This document shows, piece by piece, positions 58,201 through 64,000 of a DNA stretch of 64,000 nucleotides. Location of the stretch: assembly GCA_934149365.1 (NCBI GenBank), contig CAKPEI010000006.1, positions 43,149-107,148 on the forward strand, written 5' to 3'. The DNA is from an uncultured Clostridia bacterium (GTDB lineage Bacteria > Bacillota > Clostridia > TANB77 > CAG-465). The notes below the pieces were generated by a model. It saw only the letters and a list, made by a program, of their open reading frames with translations. It was not told where the DNA came from and did no database searches. The number at the start of each line of letters is the position of its first letter. Within the stretch, counting starts at the first letter, position 1. The translations under genes and the position numbers were made by a program.

Positions 58201-59525
58201 TTTAACATTATATTATCTATAACTCCATCTTTTATCTTAATGTATTTCATATCTTGTCCACCAATATCAATAATACTAGTAGCATTTGGTGAGAATCTTT
58301 TAGCAGCTGTATAGTGTGCTATTGTCTCAATTTCACTAGTTTCTAGATTAAGTGCTGTTTGTATTAGTTTTTCACCATAACCCGTACTTCCCCCATATAC
58401 CATTTTCGCTCTACGGGGAATTAGATCATAAAGTTTACATACCATATCTTTTACTGTTTCTAAAGGCTTTCCTTCATTATTTCTATATTCTGAATAAAGA
58501 AGTTCCTCCTTTTGACCGATTAAAACAATTTTACTAGTTGTAGATCCTGCATCTATTCCTAAGAAACAATTTCCTCTGTATTTAGATAAATCTTTTCTTT
58601 TTACTTTTGCTTCAGAATGTCTTAATTTAAACTCTTCATATTGACTTTCTGAAACAAAAAGTGGGCTTAATGAATTAGAGGCTTCGTCATGATAGCTTTT
58701 AAGTAAAACAATCTTACTTTTTAATTTTTCTAAGGTAATAGATTTATATAATGTAGAATCAAGTGCTGCACCTTTTGCAACAAGCAAGTGAGCATCTTCT
58801 GGAACTATTACATTTTCTTCACCAAGTTTTAAAGTTTCTATAAATCTTTTTCTTAACTCAGATAAATATCTAAGAGGTCCTCCTAAGAAAGCCACATTTC
58901 CCCTTATTGGTCTACCACAGGCAAGTCCACTTATTGTTTGATTTACTACAGCCTGGAATATAGATGCTGCGATATCTTCTTTAGCAGCTCCTTCATTAAT
59001 TAAAGGCTGTATATCTGTTTTAGCAAAAACTCCACAACGGGAAGCTATTGGATATATAGTTTTGTAATTTTTAGCAAGTTCATTTAGCCCTGCTGTATCA
59101 GTATTAAGAAGTGAAGCCATTTGATCTAAAAATGCACCTGTTCCACCTGCACATGTTCCATTCATTCTTTGTTCAATAGACTTGTCAAAATATATAATCT
59201 TAGCATCTTCTCCGCCTAATTCTATAACAACGTCCGTCGTATTTATATATTTTTCTACAGCTCTTTTACAAGCTACAACCTCTTGAATAAAAGGTAAATC
59301 TAAATACTTAGAAACAGACAAAGCTCCTGAGCCAGTCAGTGCAATTGTCATATTATACTTATCATACTTTTTAATAAGATTTTCTAAGCAGTTATATACT
59401 GTATTTTTAGTATCTGAAAAATGTCTATCATAGGACGTATATATTACATCTAATTTTTCATTCATTACAACAGTTTTTACAGTAGTTGAACCAACATCTA
59501 GTCCAATATGAACTATTTTTTCCAT
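55233..59525 (-). CDS. Multidomain 2-hydroxyacyl-CoA dehydratase activator-type protein
   Basis: The 1430-residue protein joins two BadF/HgdC-type ATPase domains (1-280 and about 318-585). Each has a GLDVGSTTVK or GIDAGSTTSK phosphate loop, an ADP-site GGEDAK or GGQDMK and a cluster Cys segment (NGTCAGGTGAFLDQ; EACSSGCGSFIE). A Cys cluster follows near 611 (RCKGCENNC). Next is a DUF2229 region at about 680-900 (SMPSESVCYPAKLAHGH, FYPCMMY). A C-terminal HgdB-related region at about 1040-1250 contains NNDACYPSILTIGQLM. Fused proteins of this kind are common in Clostridia, presumably as iron-sulphur ATP-driven reductases; the actual substrate is unknown. Single gene with its own terminator. Confidence 0.88.
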   Translation of the reverse strand: MEKIVHIGLDVGSTTVKTVVMNEKLDVIYTSYDRHFSDTKNTVYNCLENLIKKYDKYNMTIALTGSGALSVSKYLDLPFIQEVVACKRAVEKYINTTDVVIELGGEDAKIIYFDKSIEQRMNGTCAGGTGAFLDQMASLLNTDTAGLNELAKNYKTIYPIASRCGVFAKTDIQPLINEGAAKEDIAASIFQAVVNQTISGLACGRPIRGNVAFLGGPLRYLSELRKRFIETLKLGEENVIVPEDAHLLVAKGAALDSTLYKSITLEKLKSKIVLLKSYHDEASNSLSPLFVSESQYEEFKLRHSEAKVKRKDLSKYRGNCFLGIDAGSTTSKIVLIGQKEELLYSEYRNNEGKPLETVKDMVCKLYDLIPRRAKMVYGGSTGYGEKLIQTALNLETSEIETIAHYTAAKRFSPNATSIIDIGGQDMKYIKIKDGVIDNIMLNEACSSGCGSFIETFAKSLNLSLEEFVSEAIRSKNPVDLGSRCTVFMNSKIKQAQKEGFEVGDISAGLSYSVIKNAIQKVMKVRDVKTLGDNIVVQGGTFYNDAVLRAFEIITRREVIRPDIAGLMGAYGMACLAKERYEEKNDKEYVTTMLTKDELEKFKTTVVHTRCKGCENNCLLTLNQFSNGERFISGNRCEKGAGKDKNKSKLPNIYKYKNEKIFGYVPLDEEKATRGTIGIPRVLNMYEDYPFWFTLFTNLGFRVILSEKSSRKTYERGIESMPSESVCYPAKLAHGHVMNLIDRGVKTIFYPCMMYSREEYKEANNRYNCPIVISYSEVLKNNIEELNDKDIEFLNPFLSFDKKSLVRILYKMEQFKKYNFTKKELLLAVNKAEDEYQKAKEDIRKKGEETLEYIKENNVKGIVLAGRPYHIDPEINHGIDEMINALGLCVLSEDSIAHLGNLQRPLRVVDQWVFHSRLYSAADFVGKTDNLELVQLNSFGCGVDAVTTDQVEEILTSYGKMYTLIKIDEVNNLGAIRIRIRSLLASMSKRSKLPSSKHKTYRMKKIEFTEKMKEERTILIPQMAPIHFELFEAAFLSEGYKVKLLRECSQHTVEVGLKYVNNDACYPSILTIGQLMENLESGEYERDKVALMMSQTGGGCRATNYIGFIRKALKDAGYGDVPVISFNFANLEKESRLKLTPSLITKLVKSVIYGDLLQKLLYKNRAYEINKGETNKMFDKWLDKCKDLVKTSTRKEFKKSLQDMVLDFEKIKLDNTTLKPKVGIVGEILIKYHPFGNNFVVDLLEKEGAEVIIPELMGFVKYVVLNSVKKSELLKQKNFEKSIYKIILDFVNHIEKDYTKALELSNKDYLPPCDITKLSKMAEKILSTGNQTGEGWLLTGEMIEFIENGVANIVCLQPFACLPNHVVGKGVIKTLRNKFENANIAPIDYDPGASETNQINRIKLMLTVAKDNLRKDENKATKEGNKEEKIV

Positions 59526-59584
59526 ATTACATTACTCCTTCATATATATTACCCTTATTCTATATAATCTCCACAATTTTACTT

Positions 59585-60475
59585 CTATATTTCCCATTTT
59601 GTAGTAATACCACATGGTAATACTAAATTACTATCTTTCATCTTTATTCCAATTTCATTTGTAACTATTTTAGCTTTTTTCAAAAGATCTGGTCTTTTTT
59701 TATTCATAACTAGCTCTAAAACGTTTGATATAACAGTGCCAGATAACCCACCTGTATATGTGTTTATTGCAAAAAGTATTGGCTTATCTGAAAGCAAATC
59801 AGCACATAAATTAACTAAATCATATAGGTCTTTTTCTATACTCCAAACTTCTCCATTTGCCCCTCTACCATAACTAGGAGGATCCATAATTATTACATCA
59901 TATTTATTGTTTCTTCTAATTTCTCTTTTTACAAATTTTACAACATCATCTACTATAAATCTAACAGGCCTATCTTTAAGTCCTGAAGACACTATATTTT
60001 CCTTTGCCCATGTTACCATACCCTTAGAAGAATCAACATGGCAACAACTAGCTCCAGCATATGCACAAGCCACAGTAGCTCCACCTGTATAAGCAAATAA
60101 ATTTAGTACTTTGATGTCAGTATTTCTTTTTTTCTTTTCTGTTTGTATTTTTTCTATCATTAAGTCCCAATTTACGGCATGCTCTGGAAACAAGCCAGTA
60201 TGTTTAAAACCCATAGGTTTAATATTGAATGTTAAATCTTTATACTTTATCTTCCAATCATGATTTATTCCTTTAAGCATTTCCCAGTGTCCTCCACCAG
60301 TATTGCTTCTTACATATTTTGCATGTGCTTTCTTCCAAAGCTCTGGTTTTTGTTTTTCTTTCCAAACAATTTGAGGGTCCGGCCTTATTAAGATATATTC
60401 TCCCCACTTTTCAAGCTTTTGACCATTTGCCATGTCTAAAAGTTCGTAATCTTTAAAATCTTTACTATATAGCAT
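59585..60475 (-). CDS. RlmI-like SAM-dependent methyltransferase
   Basis: The 296-residue protein is a class I methyltransferase of the PF10672/RlmI-like group, probably acting on rRNA. It has FKHTGLFPEHAVNWD, the SAM loop LNLFAYTGGATVACAYAG, HVDSSKGMVTWAKENI, FIVDDVVKFV and the DPPSYGRG catalytic loop. It lacks the N-terminal PUA domain of full-length RlmI, so the precise target base is unknown. It is divergent from ylbJ with starts 43 bases apart. Confidence 0.88.
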   Translation of the reverse strand: MLYSKDFKDYELLDMANGQKLEKWGEYILIRPDPQIVWKEKQKPELWKKAHAKYVRSNTGGGHWEMLKGINHDWKIKYKDLTFNIKPMGFKHTGLFPEHAVNWDLMIEKIQTEKKKRNTDIKVLNLFAYTGGATVACAYAGASCCHVDSSKGMVTWAKENIVSSGLKDRPVRFIVDDVVKFVKREIRRNNKYDVIIMDPPSYGRGANGEVWSIEKDLYDLVNLCADLLSDKPILFAINTYTGGLSGTVISNVLELVMNKKRPDLLKKAKIVTNEIGIKMKDSNLVLPCGITTKWEI

Positions 60476-60500
60476 AAGATATTCTCCTTTATCATAAAAT
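60474..60500 (+). promoter_or_regulatory. Possible sporulation-sigma promoter of ylbJ
   Basis: GCATAAGAT and CATAAAAT, with 16 bases between the ATA and the CATA, resemble sigma-E/K elements. ylbJ is sigma-E dependent in Bacillus. It overlaps the first codons of the divergent methyltransferase gene; the call is weak. Confidence 0.35.
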
Positions 60501-60518
60501 TTTTTATAGGTGTAGTAT

Positions 60519-61655
60519 ATGAAATTTATATCATTTAGCTTAAATAAAAAACATAAATTAATTAACTTCCTTAGTCTAATTATTATGGTATATATTTTAG
60601 CATATTTTTTAGTATTTTCAAAGTCAAATTTTCAAATAATGTCGAGTATTGTTAGAATATTTTTAGAAATAGTAATGCCCTCTCTATTTCCGTTTATACT
60701 ATTTAGTAATATACTTATATACTCTAATTTTTTTGAACTCTTTAAAAAAAGTGCTATATGCAAATTAATTGGAAAATTCTTTGGTATTAATAAAACATGT
60801 GCTTCTTCTGTTTTGTTTGGCTTTCTATTTGGCTATCCAAACGGTTCTAAATTTGTAAATGAGCTATATAACTGTAAGAAAATATCGTATAAAGAGGCCG
60901 AATATCTTTTACTATTTATTAATAACTCTAGCCCTGCTTTTATACTCTCTAGTGTGGGTATAGGGATGTTTAAAAATATATATGTAGGCGTACTTTTACT
61001 ATTTTCACATATTACAGCCTCGATTATTATAGGGAAAATATACTCGTATAAATATATAAAGGAAATCAATAACAAAGATGTGTTAGAAAAAAATACTAAC
61101 TGTGCATTAACTTTTGATGTAATAGCTAAGTCTATAACCAGCACTTTAAAAACAATGGGAATGATACTTGGATTTATGACTATATTTACAATATTAAACA
61201 ATCTAGTGTTAAGTTTTGTGGGTACTAACCATGAATTAATAAAATCAATTTCTTTATGTATATTAGAATTAACAGGTGGACTAAACAACTTAATGAACGA
61301 GAATATATCGTTTAAAGCCTTAATTACGCTAAATTCAGCATTTTTAGGCTTTAGCTCTCTTTCTATAATATTTCAAATATTTTCTACAGTATATTTAAAC
61401 AACTTTAAAATTAAGACTATACTTAAAGGAAAATTATTACATGGCATAATCTCTTTAATTATAACATATATTTTAGTAAACATACCTCAAATATATGAAT
61501 ATATAAACAAGGCAAGCAAGGTAAATTATACATTATTTAAAGCAAACGCAAAAATAGAAAACTATTTAAATTACTCAATTTTAATAACAACTATAATAAT
61601 TAGTGTATATCTATTTTTTTGTATTCTATTAAAAAAGAAACGATTAAATAATTAA
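60519..61655 (+). CDS. ylbJ: Sporulation integral membrane protein YlbJ
   Basis: YlbJ is a mother-cell sporulation membrane protein needed for a resistant spore; it has nucleoside-recognition (Gate) segments and is reported to be required for dipicolinate transport in Bacillus. The 378-residue protein has around eight hydrophobic helices. Signatures: PSLFPFILFSNILIYS, LFGFLFGYPNGSKFV, then FINNSSPAFILSSVG and FSSLSIIFQIF. Length is normal. TAGGTGTAG precedes the ATG. Together with spoVFB this supports a dipicolinate-making spore former. Confidence 0.92.
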   Translation: MKFISFSLNKKHKLINFLSLIIMVYILAYFLVFSKSNFQIMSSIVRIFLEIVMPSLFPFILFSNILIYSNFFELFKKSAICKLIGKFFGINKTCASSVLFGFLFGYPNGSKFVNELYNCKKISYKEAEYLLLFINNSSPAFILSSVGIGMFKNIYVGVLLLFSHITASIIIGKIYSYKYIKEINNKDVLEKNTNCALTFDVIAKSITSTLKTMGMILGFMTIFTILNNLVLSFVGTNHELIKSISLCILELTGGLNNLMNENISFKALITLNSAFLGFSSLSIIFQIFSTVYLNNFKIKTILKGKLLHGIISLIITYILVNIPQIYEYINKASKVNYTLFKANAKIENYLNYSILITTIIISVYLFFCILLKKKRLNN

Positions 61656-61748
61656 TCGTCTCTTAAAAGGGGGATAATGTTTTAATATGAGGTTATGTAT
61701 ATATTATGTAATAAAAGAAATAAATTATACATTTTAGGAGGTGTTTTT

Positions 61749-61976
61749 TTGGAAAACAAACAATTTTTTGATCCATATAACTTTAATACTATGTCCAATC
61801 AAAATTGTTCTATGAAACAAATGGAACAAGATGATAATACTTTTCAACCTATGATGCAAATGAGTCCTACAATGTTTTATGAGCAACAATACTGGTATTA
61901 TAACTATTTAACAAAAATGCTAGAATACAAAATAAAAATGAAAGAATACGAAAATTTAAATAAAGGTAAAAATTAA
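61749..61976 (+). CDS. Small Met/Tyr/Gln-rich protein, 75 aa, TTG start
   Basis: A strong AGGAGG lies 8 bases before TTG (61749-61751), and an upstream in-frame ATG has no ribosome site. So the product begins (M)ENKQFFDPYNF. It is rich in Met, Gln, Asn and Tyr (MKQMEQDD, PMMQMSPTMFYEQQYWYYN) and ends in a charged helix (MLEYKIKMKEYENLN). It has no signal peptide or cysteine cluster. This composition resembles small spore-coat proteins, and it follows ylbJ, but no family is recognised and the coat idea is inference. Confidence 0.6.
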   Translation: MENKQFFDPYNFNTMSNQNCSMKQMEQDDNTFQPMMQMSPTMFYEQQYWYYNYLTKMLEYKIKMKEYENLNKGKN

Positions 61977-62007
61977 TAGGTGTAACAAAATCGTTACACC
62001 TATTTTA
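61975..62007. terminator. Bidirectional terminator
   Basis: Perfect 12-bp stem AATAGGTGTAAC/GTTACACCTATT with a 6-base loop and T-rich flanks. It separates convergent small genes. Confidence 0.85.
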
Positions 62008-62012
62008 TACCG

Positions 62013-62255
62013 CTAGTTTTCTGATATAGAAGAATTAAAAAAGTCAGCCATGCTTTCCTCAAAAGCTTCATCATTTGAAAAATCAAAATTACCTATTCCA
62101 TTATGTAAAAGTACTGTTGCTGTTTTTTTACAATCTTCCAAAACTTTAGAATAATCTTTCCCCTGCAATTTTAATACAATATATTTGCCATTTAGCTCTG
62201 AAAACCCACGAATGAATTTAAGCTTATCCTCATTACTCATCTCAATATTATTCAT
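62013..62255 (-). CDS. Orphan small protein, 80 aa
   Basis: I do not recognise it. It is soluble and acidic, with helix-strand-helix pattern (NEDKLKFIRGFSELN; KYIVLKLQGKD; KVLEDCKKTATVLLHNG) and a C-terminal acidic helix (DEAFEESMADFFNSS). It has a strong promoter and GGAGG, plus the shared terminator. Like several orphan genes in this window it is a self-contained unit. Confidence 0.7.
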   Translation of the reverse strand: MNNIEMSNEDKLKFIRGFSELNGKYIVLKLQGKDYSKVLEDCKKTATVLLHNGIGNFDFSNDEAFEESMADFFNSSISEN

Positions 62256-62314
62256 ATCTTTCTTCCTCCATAAAATATAATTATATTATTACACCTTCAC
62301 TTTAAACCTTTAAT

Positions 62315-62343
62315 ATTATACCATATAGGTTTACATAAGTCAA
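62315..62343 (-). promoter_or_regulatory. Promoter of the 80-aa orphan gene
   Basis: Minus strand: TTGACT, 17-base spacer with TTATGTAAAC, TATAAT. Confidence 0.8.
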
Positions 62344-62345
62344 GG

Positions 62346-62990
62346 CTATCTATCATACCCTGAAAGTATATCATCATCTTTGAATTTTATATCTCCGTCA
62401 TCCTCTGTTAAATTCTTTTCTACTCCATATTTATTATCTACCGTGTCAACGTTTCTTTGAAGTTCTTTTATGAAAGACATACCCCCATCAGAATCTTCTC
62501 TATTTATTCCAGCTTCATCCATATATCTGTCTATTATAATACCAGAAGTTCTAGAAAGTTTATCTATAAACTGTAAAAAGAAATCTGTTTCTTTTTTCCT
62601 TACATCAATATTTCTGTAATTATCTATATCAGAACCTTGAACAAGTTCACCATCGTAAAATTTTGGCAAGCCATGTTCATCTCCAAAACGATTTATCCCA
62701 ACCATAGAATTTAATGCAAGAGAATGTCTCCTCGACCTTTCTGCATCATAATCAACTGCTTTTTCTCTAACTTCACGAGAAGTATTACCTCTATTTAATT
62801 TATTAAACCAAGCCTCTTCTATTCTTATATTTCTATACCCTATAAAGTTCTTTATTCTATCTACATTTACTAAACTAGTAATTTTATAATCTTCTGCATC
62901 TACATCAATACCGTCTTCTTTATCCCACTCACGCGTTAACTCTTTTTCTTTTTCAATGTATTTTAACAATAATTTAATCTTATCTTCCAT
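62346..62990 (-). CDS. Hypothetical protein, 214 aa
   Basis: The soluble, highly charged protein looks like a conserved hypothetical from clostridial genomes, though I cannot name a domain. Notable segments: TREWDKEDGIDVDAEDYK, NFIGYRNIRIEEAWFNKLN, RSRRHSLALNSMVGINRFG, GLPKFYDGELV and a C-terminal acidic strand (DDGDIKFKDDD). It is mostly helical, with no signal peptide. The stop is a few bases from the promoter of the next gene downstream. Ribosome site is GAGGTAAATA. Confidence 0.7.
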   Translation of the reverse strand: MEDKIKLLLKYIEKEKELTREWDKEDGIDVDAEDYKITSLVNVDRIKNFIGYRNIRIEEAWFNKLNRGNTSREVREKAVDYDAERSRRHSLALNSMVGINRFGDEHGLPKFYDGELVQGSDIDNYRNIDVRKKETDFFLQFIDKLSRTSGIIIDRYMDEAGINREDSDGGMSFIKELQRNVDTVDNKYGVEKNLTEDDGDIKFKDDDILSGYDR

Positions 62991-63054
62991 ATTATTTACC
63001 TCTACCTATAGTTTAATTTATTTTTATAAATATGTCAATAGCAAAAAGAAAGAT

Positions 63055-63094
63055 ACAAAAATAGCCACATAGATAAAAGATTATCTATATGACT
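63055..63094 (-). terminator. Terminator of the second pilin-like gene
   Basis: On the minus strand AGTCATATAGATAA pairs with TTATCTATGTGGCT, followed by ATTTTTG. It resembles the terminator of the first pilin-like gene. Confidence 0.7.
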
Positions 63095-63136
63095 ATATAT
63101 GTGAATATGCCAATTAAAACATAAGCATTCAATATT

Positions 63137-64000
63137 TTATTTACTAATATTCCATGTATTTGCAGCAGTTGCATCTTTTACCAATTTAACAGACGGGTCT
63201 AGTTTTACTACTGGGCGAACATTTTTTGGCCCGCCACTTAACCGAATTGGCAGCTGAAGTAAACATTACAAACTTAGTAACAGAGCTACGATCCATGCAG
63301 CGAACATTGAAACCAGCATTGCCAATACTTATAAGAGGTGCACTAACGCATGAAGAAGCAAGCCAATACGCATTCTTAGCATTGTATACTAAACTCTTGT
63401 TTGCTGTATTTTTTATATCTGTACTTGTTTCGTCTATAGAATAATCATCTGAATAATATGTTGTTATGTCTTTTCCATCTGGTGTTATTCTATTATTTAA
63501 TGTTGCCCCTAATTTACTTTCTATTTCTCCTATTGTTAATGGCTCTGTTGTTGTTACTGTATCACCTTTAGTATCTGCATACGATCCTTTAGGGCCTGTA
63601 TATTCTAACAAACTATTTACATCACCTATATTCATACTTCTTGCTGTTCCTACTCCGCTTACTGAATATAACTTTTCACATATTATATTTAACATATCTG
63701 GCCCTTTTAAATAGCCACCTTTTCCTCCTAATGTTACTTGAGTATTGGCTGCAGCTACTGTTGCTTCTGATAAAACTGATATTATTTCTAATTCTCCGTC
63801 TGCATTTATGCCCATATACTTCCACGTTATATCAGCATTTGTTGTCACTGTTTGCGGTGTTGGGTCTGTCTCTGTATAATTTGGTGCAGTATTCTCTTCT
63901 CCACTTGTTGTATATGTAGTTTCTGTTACTGTATATCCTGTTACTACATCTCCTACTTTTATTCCTGCTTTTATTGCTGCCATTGTATTTTCATTTAGGT
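63137..64000 (-). pseudogene. Second pilin-like protein, 5' partial, frameshifted in the variable region
   Basis: This paralogue of the gene near 1 kb runs off the window end on its 5' side (the frame stays open as LNENTMAAIKAGIKVG, matching the first copy). It keeps WKYMGINADGELEI, TARSMNIGDVN and NAYWLASSCV. In the C-terminal domain the frame breaks at GTTAAGTGG (about 63236-63244): as written it ends at 63186 after SPSSKTRPVC. If one A is removed it continues SGGPKNVRPVVKLDPSVKLV to NTWNISK and a stop at 63137, matching the family end. The coding-strand A content is 23 of 120 in 63241-63360, against 24 of 60 in 63541-63600. It could be a pseudogene, a reversible off-state or an assembly error. 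Confidence 0.75.

Noticed and set aside
63226..63919. Plus-strand reading frames at the right end
   Set aside because: They lie opposite the second pilin-like gene, lack ribosome sites and have shadow-like composition.
1..64000. tRNA, rRNA, riboswitch and CRISPR elements
   Set aside because: Reading both strands I found no clover-leaf-like GC-rich tRNA segments, no rRNA-like sequence, no convincing T-box or riboswitch core and no spaced repeats; a covariance-model search would be decisive.
1..64000. Reverse transcriptase or DGR accessory gene in the window
   Set aside because: None of the proteins has reverse-transcriptase motifs (YxDD-type); the DGR idea therefore rests only on the target-like genes.

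Overview
The window is low-GC DNA, roughly 30% GC by eye, from a spore-forming member of the Bacillota, most likely class Clostridia. The evidence is the A/T-ending codon use, AGGAGG ribosome sites and TTGACA-N17-TATAAT promoters. The sporulation genes (spoVFB, ylbJ, whiA, an exosporium-type collagen-like protein) and Clostridia/Bacillus gene orders (tig-clpP-clpX; rpoZ-priA-def-fmt; rlmN-prpC-prkC-rsgA-rpe) point the same way. I see no rRNA, tRNA, CRISPR array, transposase or recognisable prophage. A species cannot be named from this.

Layout. 1-1 kb: end of xseA, then xseB. 1-4.3 kb: accessory pocket with a pilin-like protein that has a compositionally aberrant C-terminus, two orphan proteins with near-identical leaders (one a degenerate MYG1-like protein) and a DUF1294 membrane protein. 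4.4-12 kb: cyclic beta-1,2-glucan synthase split into two overlapping genes. 12-17 kb: purA, then tig-clpP-clpX, then an SOS-controlled yneA-like LysM gene. 17-21 kb: a Xer-type recombinase, orphan small genes, a DUF2726 protein and a membrane-anchored nuclease-fold protein. 21-32 kb, minus strand: yebC; HAD-prmC-whiA-hemW-polA-slt; rimO-rho and rpmE. 31.8-35 kb: spoVFB, lexA, pfkA, rpe. 35-40 kb: rsgA, prkC, prpC, rlmN. 40-44.6 kb: an inserted island of three WG-repeat paralogues (one frame-disrupted) and a small membrane protein. It lies exactly between rlmN and fmt, where rsmB is expected. 44.6-49.3 kb: fmt, def, priA, a P-loop kinase, rpoZ. 49.4-52 kb: collagen-like exosporium-type protein and a divergent glycosyltransferase, with back-to-back sigma-K-type promoters. 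52-60 kb: dinD, a SIMPL protein, a wall-anchored protein with a ubiquitin-like domain, a giant 2-hydroxyacyl-CoA dehydratase activator-type protein and an RlmI-like methyltransferase. 60-64 kb: ylbJ, small orphan genes and a second pilin-like paralogue with a frameshift in its aberrant C-terminus.

Three themes connect genes across the window. (1) A small SOS regulon: lexA, the yneA-like gene and dinD each carry a (G/A)AAC-N4-GTT(T/C) operator at the promoter. (2) Mother-cell sporulation: the collagen-like gene, the glycosyltransferase and spoVFB have AC-N16/17-CATANNNTA promoters. (3) Orphan genes carried as single-gene cassettes with strong, look-alike sigma-A promoters and private terminators. 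The most unusual items are the paired pilin-like proteins with A-depleted C-terminal regions (candidate diversity-generating retroelement targets, although no reverse transcriptase is in the window), the WG-repeat cassette island and the secreted ubiquitin-like domain.
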